Shown in pieces: positions 40,700 to 52,605 of a DNA stretch of 64,000 bases. The stretch spans positions 12,448,512 through 12,512,511 of the forward strand of contig NC_086370.1 of the NCBI RefSeq assembly GCF_036324505.1, given 5' to 3'. This stretch comes from Eleginops maclovinus. Lineage: Eukaryota > Chordata > Actinopteri > Perciformes > Eleginopidae. The position numbers and the translations under genes are program-made. How positions within the stretch are numbered: the first letter of the stretch is position 1; each line of letters opens with the position of its first letter. The notes under the pieces are model-generated. The model made no database searches, was not told the DNA's origin, and worked only from the letters and a program-made list of their open reading frames with translations.

Positions 40700-40850
40700 A
40701 CAACACCTGACCCCCTGTGAGGCAGAGCTAACTCTTTCTGGTCATGAGACAATCAGAAGTATAGCAAGTAATTACTGGTTGGGACACATCATACAAAGAA
40801 CAAACCACATCTTCACAGGCGGTTTGCCACAAGAATATCTACTCAATCAG
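40700..40850 (+). CDS. eys: eys exon: LamG1 part 3
   Basis: The acceptor is cttttatag|ACA and the donor aatcag|gtaagg; the exon is 151 bp, phase 2 to 0. It reads RQHLTPCEAELTLSGHETIR, then IIQRTNHIFTGGLPQEYLL. The 'IFTGGLP' string is the LamG 'lyvGGlp' strand. The length of 151 nt equals the interval between human EYS boundaries c.5928 and c.6079 known from splice variants. Confidence 0.93.
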
Positions 40851-40984
40851 GTAAGGCTTCACAGTACCCTATACTCTACTGTAGTTTCTCAACGGCCTTT
40901 TGATTAAAATGTTCTTAAAGTGAAACCTACATGTTACAATCATGTTGCCTATAGGTGAAACACTCAAATGGCAACATAATTATA

Positions 40985-42105
40985 CAGTGAAGGAAATAAG
41001 TATTTGATCCCCTGCCGCTTTAGTTAGTTATCTGTTAGTTTGCCCACTTACAAAGAACTGAACAGTCTATGCTTTTAGTGGTAGGTTTATTTTCACAGTG
41101 AGAGACAGAATATCAAAAAGAAAATCCAGAAATGTACATCAAAGAAATATATGAATTGATTTGCATGTAATGGTGGGAAATAAGTATTTGATCCCCTTGC
41201 AAAATGTGCCTTAGTTCTTGGTGGAGAAAGCCTTGTTGGACAGCACAGAGGTTAGATGCTTCTTGTAGTTGGTCACCAGGTTTGCGCACATCTCAGCAGG
41301 GATTTTGGTCCATTCCTCTCTGCAGATCCTCTCAGAGTCCTTAAGGTTTGGAGGCTGATGCTTGGCAACTGGAAGCTTCAGCTCCCTCCACAGATTGTCT
41401 ATGGGATGGGGGATGGAGGTCCGGCCTGGCTAAGCCCCTCCATCACCTTAATGGCTTCTTCTTTCTGTCCCCTTAGCATAGAAACCCCCCCAAAGCATAA
41501 TGTTTCCACCTCCCTGCTTGACACTGGGGATGGTGTTCTTGGGGTAATAGTCAGCATTTCTCTTCCTCCAAACACGATATGTCGAGTTGATGCCAAAGAT
41601 CTTGATTTTGATCTCATCTGACCACATCACCTTCTCCCAAGCCTCCTCTGAATCATTCAGAGGATCACTGGCAAACTTCAGACGGCCTGTACATGTGCCT
41701 TCTTGAGCAGGGGCGCTGCGGGATTTTAATCCATTACAGCGTAGTGTGTTACCAACAGTTTTCTTGGTGACTGTGGTCATGAGATCATTAAGAAGTCTCT
41801 CCTGTGTAGTTATTGGCTGACCCCTCACCTTTCTGATGATCATTGATGCCCTAAGAGATGAGATCTTAGATCATGGTGCCCCAGATTGAAGGTGATTGAT
41901 GATCATTTTGGGTTTCATCTTCTAATGATCAAACCGGTTGTCTCTTTCTCACCAAGCTGCTTGCTGGTGGTTTTGTAGCTTATTCCAGCCTTGTGCTGGT
42001 GTACAATCTTGTCCCTGATGTCCTTAGTTCTTAGATTTTTTATTTCTTTGTAAGTTGGCAAACTTACAAAATTGGCAGGGGATCAAATACTTATTTCCTT
42101 CACTG
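40985..42105 (-). mobile_element. Tc1/mariner-like DNA transposon, internally deleted
   Basis: The ends are 32-bp perfect inverted repeats beginning CAGTGAAGGAAATAAGTATT and closing TGATCCCCTGCC, flanked by TA on both sides (40983-40984 and 42106-42107), as expected for Tc1/mariner insertion. An inner copy of the end (21 bp) lies at 41176-41196 on the left only. The minus strand encodes a transposase relic. At 1.12 kb it is shorter than the roughly 1.6 kb usual for fish Tc1 elements. Confidence 0.93.
41240..42050 (-). pseudogene. Tc1-like transposase pseudogene
   Basis: On the minus strand, near 42050-41930 is an N-terminal piece with [20 protein letters not shown] (helix-turn-helix type). 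A 131-codon frame (41843-41448) contains EEAWEKVMWSDEIKIKIFG, with the first catalytic Asp in WSDE, and IPSVKQGGGNIMLWGGF. A C-terminal piece follows with NLWRELK and [18 protein letters not shown], ending near 41214. The block between GGF and NLW, which holds the second catalytic Asp, is missing, and there are stops in the N-terminal part. It cannot encode an active enzyme. Confidence 0.88.
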
Positions 42106-42178
42106 TACCTATAGGAAAGAGCTCCTTATACAGTAAATCAATTGTCTCAATAAAAATATTGATGTGTTTGTCCCGTAG

Positions 42179-42291
42179 AGAGCAAAACCCTTCCACAACT
42201 ATACTGGATGCATTGAAATAATTGAAATGAATAAACTGAGGAGCTTTTACACATCTGATGCCATCGGCGGGAGCAACGTAGACCAATGCAG
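42179..42291 (+). CDS. eys: eys exon: LamG1 part 4 (C-terminus)
   Basis: The acceptor is tgtcccgtag|AGA and the donor tgcag|gtatag; the exon is 113 bp, phase 0 to 2. It reads RAKPFHNYTGCIEIIEMNKL, then FYTSDAIGGSNVDQC. 'NYTGCIEIIEMN' is the conserved LamG C-terminal 'F.GCi..i.in' motif, and NVDQC provides the closing cysteine. The Tc1-like element ends only 73 bp upstream. Confidence 0.93.
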
Positions 42292-42983
42292 GTATAGTAA
42301 AAAACAATGGGCTTCATCATGATCCATTCTTTTGATTCATTGTCACCAGATATTTGAATGGTAAAATCTTTAAATGTTTATAAAAATAAAAATAAACCCA
42401 ACACATTAACACACTTGTATAAGATACTGTATGTAAGTGTACCACAAGCACCAGTAGAAACATGTTGGTTTTAAATGATGCAATAAGGAAGACCACATAC
42501 TGGGATAAATAAAACTCAAGATTCAATATTTTATTGTCATATGCGCAGTAGTTACAATGTAGATATGGCAATGAAAAACTTAAGTCTCAAGGCTCCTCCA
42601 ACAATGCAACTTGATATATACTGTATATAGGACATAATACAAATGAAACCAATACAAATAGTGAAAGAAATACTGCAAGACGTCCAAGTAAATCAATTTA
42701 AAACAGTGCAAGAAGAAGGCTATAACATGTAAATGGAACATGATATACACAAGAGATAACTATTTAAATAACTGATTTGCATGACGCATACAGATGAATG
42801 CTCAAGGTTTCCCTCTGCCTGAGTTTGTAGTCAAAACATCCTCTCCTTGAATGCATTTTACATTTACTTCTCATTTAATGTGATAACAATAGCTGCCTTG
42901 GAATGTAAGTTCATAACTTTCGCCTTAAAAGCAAATACTTTTAATTCCTACTTAAAATACTTCAACTTTTGTCCAATTTTCAG
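42292..42983 (+). other. eys intron with retroelement tail
   Basis: This 692-bp intron holds a probable LINE/SINE 3' tail at about 42505-42730. The open frame from 42847 into the next exon is intron read-through. Confidence 0.75.
42505..42730 (-). mobile_element. probable non-LTR retrotransposon 3' end
   Basis: The plus strand reads CTCAAGATTCAATATTTTAT then TGTCATATGC. The minus strand therefore ends with ATGACAATAAAATATTGAAT then CTTGAG, a tail of the 'ATGACAATAAA..TTGAATCTTGA' type common to fish LINE/SINE copies. The AAACAGTGCAAGAAG stretch further on fits the same pattern. There is no coding part; the family is not assigned. Confidence 0.45.
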
Positions 42984-43234
42984 ATTTTCTCTGTCTGCCA
43001 TGAAAGACTTGTCAAAAAGTTTGACCAATCAACCAACCAATCCTGACAGAGTGACCAAAACAACAACAACGGCTGCTCCTGCACTAACTCCAAAACAACT
43101 TCTGCATGAACCTCGAGTTTGCTTTGATGGTCTTTGCCTCAACGGAGGAACATGTCACGATGTGCAGCTGCCTGCTGGATCTCTGCCTACCTGTCAATGC
43201 CCGCTTCATTTTACGGGAACTTTTTGTGAGAAAG
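42984..43234 (+). CDS. eys: eys exon: Thr-rich linker and EGF 18
   Basis: The acceptor is ccaattttcag|ATT and the donor aaag|gtacat; the exon is 251 bp, phase 2 to 1. It begins RFSLSAMKDLSKSLTNQPTN, continues through a Thr/Ala/Pro stretch (TKTTTTAAPALTP), then codes one EGF with VCFDGLCLNGGTC and CPLHFTGTFCEK. CLNGGTC fits the O-fucose consensus. The linker is a likely O-glycosylated spacer between LamG1 and EGF 18. Confidence 0.92.
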
Positions 43235-46200
43235 GTACATTTTGACATTTTTTGTTGATATCTGACAATGTTTCAGAGTTTGTGTACGTGATAGAAATAT
43301 ATAACACACAAGCAGTAAAAAGCTTAAAAAGCTTCTCTTCTGTGACCTCCGTAGAGGTATCATCAAGAGGCAGCCAAAAAATTATGTTGCTTAATATATG
43401 CTGAGCCTCTTTGGCTAATAGGTTTCACTATGAGGGAGAATGGAGTGAGCTGCATTAGGAATTTTGAGCGATGTGAATTATTCAGGATATGATTAATGAA
43501 ATGAAAGATCCATATAAGCAGCTTGAACCAACGCTGTGTGTCCATGTTCACCTCCAATGCTCATTGAGAATGAGGACACGACCTTGCAGCATTTGCTCAA
43601 CATTCAGCAGTGTGCATGAGAGCAAGCCTTAGATACTCTTTTTGAATGGACTCTTTCCAAAAATATGTATTTTGTGCGAACTACTCCAACGTTAAGGAGA
43701 CAGCGCTACTAGACATGCATACTACAGAGTTTCTTCTTTGGAGATTTCCTCTCAGTGCACTTGCGATGTAGTTACTGACGTCCCCCTGGATGATATGTTT
43801 GACGGCGTGGAATATAGAGTCCTGTATTTAGCTGTTATAGTCATTCTCTGACGTGGCAGCAGCAGTAATGCTAGAGTAAATTAATTGATGTTGCGCTTGA
43901 TAAGGCAAACCAAGCTGCTGATGTCAACTGATTGACATTTCAGATATTTTGTTATGATAATCACGTCTTCCCTACACTCAACCTACAGAAAATGATTAAC
44001 TCCCGAACATGAATTAAGAAGGTACTTCTGTTCTATTTGTTTTACATGTTACGCTTTGTGGAATGTAATTATGATGGAAATGCAAATGATTTCCAATTGA
44101 CAGTTGGCTAAACACTGCCTCAAATCACTAATTGACCAATGGCAGCTTATCAATCATGACACATTGTACATTATTAGGCTGTGCTAAGAGCAATATCTGC
44201 CATTTAAGAGCTTGAAGGGTGCCTCTTTTAGTTTTGCCTTTCCAGAAGAGAAAAACACAATCAAATTTGTAAGGAATGAATTAAATATAGTTAATCTGTT
44301 CAAGTCTAATCTGTAGTCCTTAGCATATTCACTAACTTCTGACTACCATGAAACAAATTGTTGCTTTTAATGGTAAAAAAAACACATGCATAGTGTGTAC
44401 TGTAGTGTGTAGTTTATTGAGTATCTGTCACTCATATAATTGTAAAGTTTGCCACATTCAAGAAGGAAAGGCTTCTCTGCAACTCAAAGAGTATTGCACT
44501 AACAATGTTGTCATCATTGGAAAGATTGAAATTCATATTAGCATTTCAGACAGCTTCAAAACAGGATTGATTTTCACCTTCACATCCCCTAAGGTGATTT
44601 AAACTGATAGCATTATCTCATATTTACAGAATACATGGAAATCTGACAGCATGCCGCCCAAAGCTAACGTTAGCAGTCATTAACATGGCCTGAGCATCCT
44701 GAGTGCATCTTACAGCCCTATTTGACACCTCTGCCATGAGTTCTGAAAATGCTAATTTACTGGTGTTTTAGTAATCTACAAAAATGATATTTGTCTCTCC
44801 AGGCACTCGCATAGAAAAAAAATGCTATTTTTAAACTTCACTCTTGTTTGCTTTTTCGTTTTTCTGTGGGAGGCAGAAATGTGCTGCTTACATGACAGAG
44901 ATTCTGCTTTGCTAATCTAATTATTAAAGAGCTATGGCCAACTTCTAAACAGTCAGTGGAGATTGAGGAATATGAATCATTCATTGATTAATTAAGTAAT
45001 TTATTCATTCATTTATTTCTCTTCATTTTACCTTTCAGGTTCAGGGAAGGGTAATTACTAGAGTGCTTAAAAATATCATGACATGACATATTGCCTCTGT
45101 GCACATTCAAGGCTAACCTTATTAATTAGAAACAAATCCTGACAAACCAAATATGCATTATAATCTGACAATATGATGTTATAATGCACTCTAATACAAT
45201 ACATATCATATATTTCCCCATCACCATACTTGAAAAAGGAATGAAATGTTTTTATATTCCCAGGATTTGGTCATTTTATTTTTCATTTTGCCCGATGACT
45301 CATACAAAGAATATTTTTTTTAAAGTTATGGGACTTATCTCCAGCCTTTCCCTTCCATGCCCGTAAAGTAATATCCTGCTTATTCCTGAACTTGTCACAC
45401 TCATAAACTTTTCCTTTAAATACCAGCAGTGGCCTTTTAGAGTAATTTCTGCTGAGTTTGAGGATTTTATTTTTCCTCAAAAGCAGTTCAGTCTCTCATG
45501 TTAACAGAATGCAATCTCATATGAGCACTCTTCCAGCGATGTGCTTTGCAACACTGGTTCTGTTAGCAGGCAGACAGGAGTCCAGGGGCTGTTTACATGC
45601 TGACACGGTGTCTGTGTATTGCTACTGCGACTTTGCTGGGTGACAACCTTGCCCTCACATCTTATTGAATTAAGAATAGACCTAAGAGAAGGATATTGCC
45701 CCCACTCCCAGTTAATTATAGATGCATCATCCTGCCCAGTGAATAATGATGGTGACGTGTTTGTGTCCTAGATGAACAGCTGACATGTCATACAGTGTAT
45801 ATCTAAGATGTATATCAGGAAGCACATGAGTCTCTACAGCCTGTTCACTGTTCAACTAATGGATGTAATTAATGTTACTATATAGTTGTTGTTCTGAAAC
45901 ATTGCACAATGGTTTATCATTTGATTTGATATATAGTGAGGCACATAGGGATAAGATTATATGAATGTAAATATTGATGTGTACATGGAGCAGGTCAATG
46001 TTAGTTAATGCTTTTAATCAAGTCTTGTATATAATTCAATTATTGAAGTACTTGAAATGTATCAGTAATTCCATGTTATGCTACTTTAAACAGCTTAGAG
46101 GAAAACATTGCATTTTCTAAGTTAGTTACTTTGCAGAGTAAGGTTAAAGGTTGATTATGAACTTGTTCATCAAACATTTAAACAATGCTTACTGTGAAGA

Positions 46201-49200
46201 AATTATAATAATCTTAAAATAATATATATAATATGTATTGGGGTCATTTCGCATTATGAGAACATTTCATTTCTTCATTTTTGTTGTTGCTTTTTTGTAC
46301 AAGCAATAACAGTTTTTTGAGTAGCAAACACACTACTGACAAATCATAACCTTTAAGTTAATATGGTAAACCTGTTAGCAAACAGCTGCTTATTTACACA
46401 TCCAGCTGTTAAGAATCAAAATAAAGCGTATTTTTTTCCCTGAAGGAAATATGTGTCTCTTTAACTGCTAAATGCTCCATTATGTGGAACAGGTAGTCTC
46501 TGTGTGTGTCGGCAGTTTGAGCAGGTAGTGTACAGTGGGTAATTAGAGCTTTCTTTGCAGAAAATTGCTCCCTGCTTTCGCGAACGTTTGCTATGAGAAG
46601 ATGAGATCCTGAGAGCTAAACAATGAGCTGAAACTCAAATAGATAATTCCCTGTAGGTTAATTACTATTGGTAAACCCTCCCACATTGTAACTCACAATG
46701 CCATTTGATACATTGTAAAATACTGATTATAGATGCTTCAAGTAAAATTTGGTATGCAGGACTATAATAGTACTACACCGTATGTCTCTCATTCGGATAT
46801 TTTTACCTCTACTTAGGTAAAAAATCTCAATACCCCCTCCACCACTTAGCTACAGTTTATGTGACCCGTGCATCTTATAGTTAGTTGTAAATGCAGGATT
46901 AAGATTACAACAGGGAATGATATTAATAATTTCATGCGCAGCAAAGCTTTCAATTCCTCTCTAAAGCTCTAATGTCAGGTGTTATGTCAAATGTATTACT
47001 CAGACAGTATTACACACAAAATGCCGGCATACCTCTGCTATATCACCAAAATCACAACAATTATATAGTTATTCTAATATGTTTAGTAGTTTAGCTTGAA
47101 TCCAAAGCAGCTTTCAGGCTTATTTTCTCAATCAGATTTAGTTGGCATTTTATGTTGGGCCTGAAACTAAGACACTTGACTTGTATTAGCTGTGAATACT
47201 GCTCTATGTTTGGACACAAGGGCTGCACCTCTAGTGGGACACACCGTAATTCAGGCCAGTGCCTGGTGGTTGAGTGAGTATTTGATATCAAGTAGCCAAC
47301 CGTAAGACAGGTTTTGTCAAGATAAAGCCAGTTCATCTGAGCATGTCAGAGTTTTAAGCGATGATAAATTGTCCCTCCAAAGAAGACACAGTGGGTCGTA
47401 GACCTTGCCAAAGACACTCTGTCAAGTATGTAAGCATTCAATTGAAGCTAAGTGATCAAAAAAATTTGTTACAAAGTAAATGGCTTCAAGGTATGGAAGT
47501 TGGCAAAAAAAGGAAACCAGTGAGGCAGGAAATTATTCAGACTTGGTCTGTATTGATCATGACCTCCTTTTACGGCTCATTACCTTATGTCCTGACTTCT
47601 CGTATATTTGAAGCTGTAATGTTTGCCAGAGGAATAATAAAATGAAAGTTCGGAGCACAGTTTTGTCCCAGTTTTGTGTTTTTGTCGGCTTTTACCTTAC
47701 CACGACTGTGCATGTTTTTCTCGTTTTAACTGCCATTATATGATTTCTGTAATCATTTTCAAACCCAGCTTTGTAAATAAGTTCCTTTTTTATTTTGCCC
47801 TCACCCTACAATGTCAACCCATTTTCCGTTCAACAAAATACATACACTTTTTGTGTTCATGTTTAACAACATCACAGTAATACAGGAGGTACCTAATTGA
47901 CTGCAATTCAATTTGTGCATATTTTTTATGAAAATGAAATATGAATTGACCCTCAGTGTAATTTTGTTATACATCAGTACCAGAGAGATTCCTGTAAATG
48001 TGGTTTAAAGATGATCATTTTTTTAAAGCAATCAGAAGACACTTTTAGGTGGTGAGTATTTTGTGTTTTTGTGTTTGACACTAATGGGACCTGATGAGGG
48101 GTTGTCGGCTTCCTGCTTTGCCAACACACTGCTTAGGTGCCAGGTTTTTTTTGTAATCATCTAGTGCGTGTTTGCTGTAATTGCTGGTGTCTTTTAAAAT
48201 GAGCCAGCTCAATCTGCCTTACCCAGAAATTGCCAGCAAACATTATAGGATTGATTCATTGTTTTCAGTCCAAGGAAGCCACTCCTTACTCAACAAAAAG
48301 ATACACAGTTTTTATTTTCTCTTTGTAATTTGAAGTATCGGCTTTCATGTTTGCTCCACTTAACTCTTTGTGCAACTCTGAAGTGTTATCCACTCCTATT
48401 GGCTTTGAAAAGAGCAAGAGTCGAACAAGTGCCAGAGCACACAGGCGAAGATAACAGGATTATGACTATTTGAGAAATGAATAAAAACTCTTCTCTGGTG
48501 TTGGTCTGGTGACTGATCATTAAACTGGACCAAGTCTGCATTTCTGTCCCCCAGGCCACTGAGATGTCTGTACTGCCAAACTTTGCTCATATTTTCACAT
48601 ACTATTGACTTAGTTCCTTTTCAGAGCCTAGTTAAAGCCATTTCAGGATAAGCTGTAGACATGAATGACTTCTATCAGGAATTGTGCCATCCCTGCTGCC
48701 ATAAATAAAATCACTCAAGCCCTTTCTACCAGTAGTATCTGACTCACAGATCAAGCAGGCCAACAGAAAGATGTAATAAGAAATAGCAGCAACATCATCC
48801 ACTGATATTTAACCATCATAGTAGCTAACAATAATGCATTTGAAAAATTGTCAAAAAATGTATTTACTTAATTATTTTCACAGCAGAATAAGATAGTGTA
48901 CACACTGAGTTAAACAAATCCCCACAAAACTATTTGTTTTTGAAATGCTGCAGTATCCCATTTCCTGTTTAACCTGATATCACAGAGTAAATATACTGGG
49001 TTGTGACATTTATATGCATCAGCAACCATTGTACTTAATTAAACTTTGACACTGATTGAACATCCATTTGACTCCGCCATTGCCACTGCATAGTCAATCC
49101 TAGAAAGAGCCAAGACCACTGTATGTTACATCTTTATAAAATGTCTCTTTAATATTTCTTGTCTTTGATTTTCTAACGTCCGTTTTTAAAATCCATTTCA

Positions 49201-49797
49201 TCCAACATCAAAGCACAAAAAAAAGTGAGCATGAGTCATGAGAGGATATTCATACATCTCTGACCATGAAAGAATACGTTCTTGAACCCGCCAGATCCTC
49301 TACATTAAGAGGTCCTCTGCTGAAGACAAGCTGTGGTTCTCTTTCAGAGCTGGACTCTGAAGGTAGAATCCCCTGAGCTGCGGTCGGGGTGGCCTATTTT
49401 TAATGGACAGTCATGCACCTGAACAGCAAACCATCCACCAGGTGTATAATGTCGTCGGTGTAAAATCCAGCAGATCATCACTGGCTTGTGGAGTTGATGA
49501 CCTGAGCCAGTACCTCCTTCGCCTCTCCTTAAAGTCATTCCACTTTTTCCATCCAGTGGGAAATAACTGACAGACCATGCAGACTGCTCGCAGACAAGCT
49601 TTCAATGCTGCCAAGCCACACAGCAGCCAACTCTTTCTGTTCTGTTGACTAACAAATAGCACTGTAGGGCATTGTTTTCACACACGCGTGATTGTGTTAT
49701 GTTCTAGAGTACAAATGTATTTTCTAAGGAATTTTAGGAATCTACTCGCTTACTTTCTTTGAATTTCATCTATTTCTATTCCTTTTTTTCTTTCTAG
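43235..49797 (+). other. long eys intron (6.6 kb)
   Basis: No EGF or LamG coding block, RNA gene or clear transposon was recognised. The intron is AT-rich with scattered short ORFs (up to 94 codons) that carry no recognisable domain. Confidence 0.7.
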
Positions 49798-49974
49798 ACA
49801 CCACAGTATACATATCCTCATTTGATGGCACATCTTATTTGGAGCTGCAGCCCCTTTCATCCCTTCTCCAGCCTTCTGGTGCCACTAATAATCTGTCTGC
49901 TACAGTCAAGGACACCACTGTTATTCTTAGTTTGACAGTGAAAACAAGATCTGCACAAGGCACAATCCTCTACA
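49798..49974 (+). CDS. eys: eys exon: LamG2 part 1
   Basis: The acceptor is ctttctag|ACA and the donor ctaca|gtgagt; the exon is 177 bp, phase 1 to 1. It reads DTTVYISSFDGTSYLELQPL, a Ser/Leu-rich loop with a sequon (NLS), then TTVILSLTVKTRSAQGTILY. This repeats the pattern of LamG1 part 1 (GNSYLEF ... VRFQT ... GTILYV), so it is the start of the second LamG domain. Confidence 0.92.
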
Positions 49975-50546
49975 GTGAGTACAGTCCCATTGTCTTTCAA
50001 ACATTTAAAAGCACTGCAACTCAAGTAGATGACATTTGGAAAATATGCATGCTTCTTTGTTAATATGCCCTTTTTGTTGAGTACATTTGATAAAAAGTAT
50101 AACTTTGTCGTTGTGAGTGAAAGCAATATGTTATAGCCTCCAATGAAATCCATCACCTGTTAGTGTTATACATTAACATATTTTAAGTGGCTAATATTTT
50201 GCTGCTGTGGATGCATAACTTTTAATTATATTGAATATACTTTAGTTTAAGCAATAGTGCAATATTTCTGAGAGTATGAGCTGAACTATGAAGTTACAGG
50301 CAGGAGAACGTTAGCTTAGCATAATGACTTGATACCTTGGTTGACAGTGATCTAATCTGCTTTAAAAGCAAAGTATGAAGACAGCACATGGTGGTTTATG
50401 TGTCTTAAGTGCCAGAGTATCTCTTGGCCGGGCGCGCTGTAGTTTTCCTGACAAACAGAAAACATAATTTCACTGCACATGTTTCCCCTCGTTATGCTAA
50501 GCTAAGCTAGCTAACCAGCAGCTGCCTTCATATTTTCTATGCATAC

Positions 50547-51220
50547 TGTTACGTCCCCACCAAGGTCTAGGGGACCATGGGACAATAACACACACCAACC
50601 AATAACGGAAGTAGTCAGAGTAACGGTTAACATATGTTTAGGAGGAGGAGGAGACGAGGGAGATTGTGCCAAACAAAATAAATGAATATAACGAAACAAG
50701 GCCTAGCTCCAAATCTATCCTTAAAACAAATACTCAAACAACAACCCTCACTCTCTGCACTTGTAAGGATGGAACAAACCAAAATACAGGGGTGGCAACA
50801 ATCCACTAACCTAGTGTGTCTAACCAAGTTTTACCTACGTGATGAGATGTAGAGGGTACCCCAAACTTACCTAACACCTCCACCTCCCACAACACACACA
50901 TTCAAACTAAACAGATGAACACGATTCTCTCTAGAATCAGACAGTACAAAAATGGTCGTGCAGGCTATGGTGACAGCAGCAGGCCCAAGTCAGAGAGACA
51001 TAAAGCTTCCTGATTGCTTCCTTTATGGTCAGCCCTGTCTGCTGATTGGCCAACTGAGGGTGAGGGGATCCAATCAGCCATCAGTCTCAGGTGTACCAGC
51101 AGGTACCAATCAGCTGCTGATTAGCTGCATTGAAGAGAGGGGGAAAAGAGAAAAGAGTAGGAAGGAAAACACACCACATGTACAACATGCCTGGCATTTA
51201 ACACAGACACAAAAGTTACA
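50547..51220. repeat. unclassified interspersed repeat (possible solo LTR)
   Basis: The stretch begins TGTTACGTCCCCACCAAGG and may end near AAAGTTACA, giving TG...CA-like ends. It has a purine run at 50641-50665 and three CCAAT/ATTGG boxes within 51045-51110. I recall similar sequence from fish introns but cannot name a family. No target-site duplication or coding part was found. Confidence 0.3.
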
Positions 51221-52199
51221 CCTGGAATAAAATGTTTAAAAATCACATAAAACCTAAAACCAATGTATATAATATGTGTTGTTATCAATAGAAAATTCTC
51301 CTCCAATTGTCCCCAATATAAGATCCTTTGAAGAGACGGGGAAGTCTACACTGCATAATGTTTTCTAGAGAAGTTATAACTTAACATTTTTCTTGACATC
51401 CCCTGTTGTTACTGTCGTGCTTGTTATCACTATTATTAACGAGCACAACATCTTTTATTTTTGGATCAATAATAATGCAGAAATTAAACAACAGCCTGTG
51501 CTTTGTTCATTTACTGCTGAATACATTTAAAATGATGCTGTTTCTGAGTGTAAGCAAGCAGGTGCCTGGCAACAGTTATGGCGCTACAGAAAAGGCAGGA
51601 AAAACAAAGTCTGTATTGATTCTAGTTCAATAACATGTTCATAAACAAATGATGAGTAGTAACTGCCTCTGGTGTTTCTTTATAATCCTATTTAAACATA
51701 TTTACTCCCACATATTAGTATTGAAGTCACCTTGGGACATCGGCACTATAAGTCATCATCTGCTGTTTCAGTGAACTGTCAGACACAAAGGTGATTACTG
51801 TGTTTCCAAGGGCATGGAAGCACATGGACACATTCAAGAAAAATATTTTCAGATGATCCGACCGGCTTTTCTGTTCTCTTTAGTTAAGGTCATTCATAAC
51901 ATGCATTTCCAAAAGTCTTTTTTCACCGCAAGCAAATGTAATGTGATAAAAGAGTGGAATAAAAGCGAAGTACACCATGCTATGGGGACGGACAAAATAT
52001 AGCCTCGCATTTATAGACAGTTGTGAGGGGTCTGCTTTTCTGCTGATGATCCGAGCCATTACCCAAAAGCAAACAAAGGAGTCGAGAAGAAGGCAAGAGC
52101 TGGGCGATCACATGGGGAGCAAGGATTGGATGACCCTTTATTTCAACCATGAGCTCCACATTGTACACTCAGCTCATGCCAGCTCTTTTGTTCCCACAC

Positions 52200-52300
<101 letters not shown>

Positions 52301-52605
52301 CTCTTTTGTTAGTGAAAGAAATTTGGATAGGTAGGCCTGAGAACCACTGAGTAGACCCTCTTAACAATAGAGCATTGTTTTGGGTAGAATGGGAGTGAGT
52401 AGGTTTTTTCTTATTTTGAGAAAGCTGAGCCATGAGAACTTTGTTCCATTTATCCAGCTTTATGTGTACTATACATCTGTTCATTGTATGTATTACGTGC
52501 CAGCCAGCCTAGGGGGGAAGCCGCTACATGAATGCCTGGAGCTGCAGGTTCTCTAATGACTGCAGTTGTCTAAGGTCTTTTACCTCTACCTAACATCTGC
52601 ATATA

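Larger units (their letters stand above)
40851..42178 (+). other. eys intron filled by a Tc1-like element
   Basis: Of 1,328 bp, 1,121 bp is the Tc1-like insertion at 40985-42105. Only 134 bp on the left and 73 bp on the right are original intron. Confidence 0.9.

Noticed and set aside
41256..41621. 121-codon plus-strand ORF
   Set aside because: It is the antisense of the Tc1-like transposase relic.
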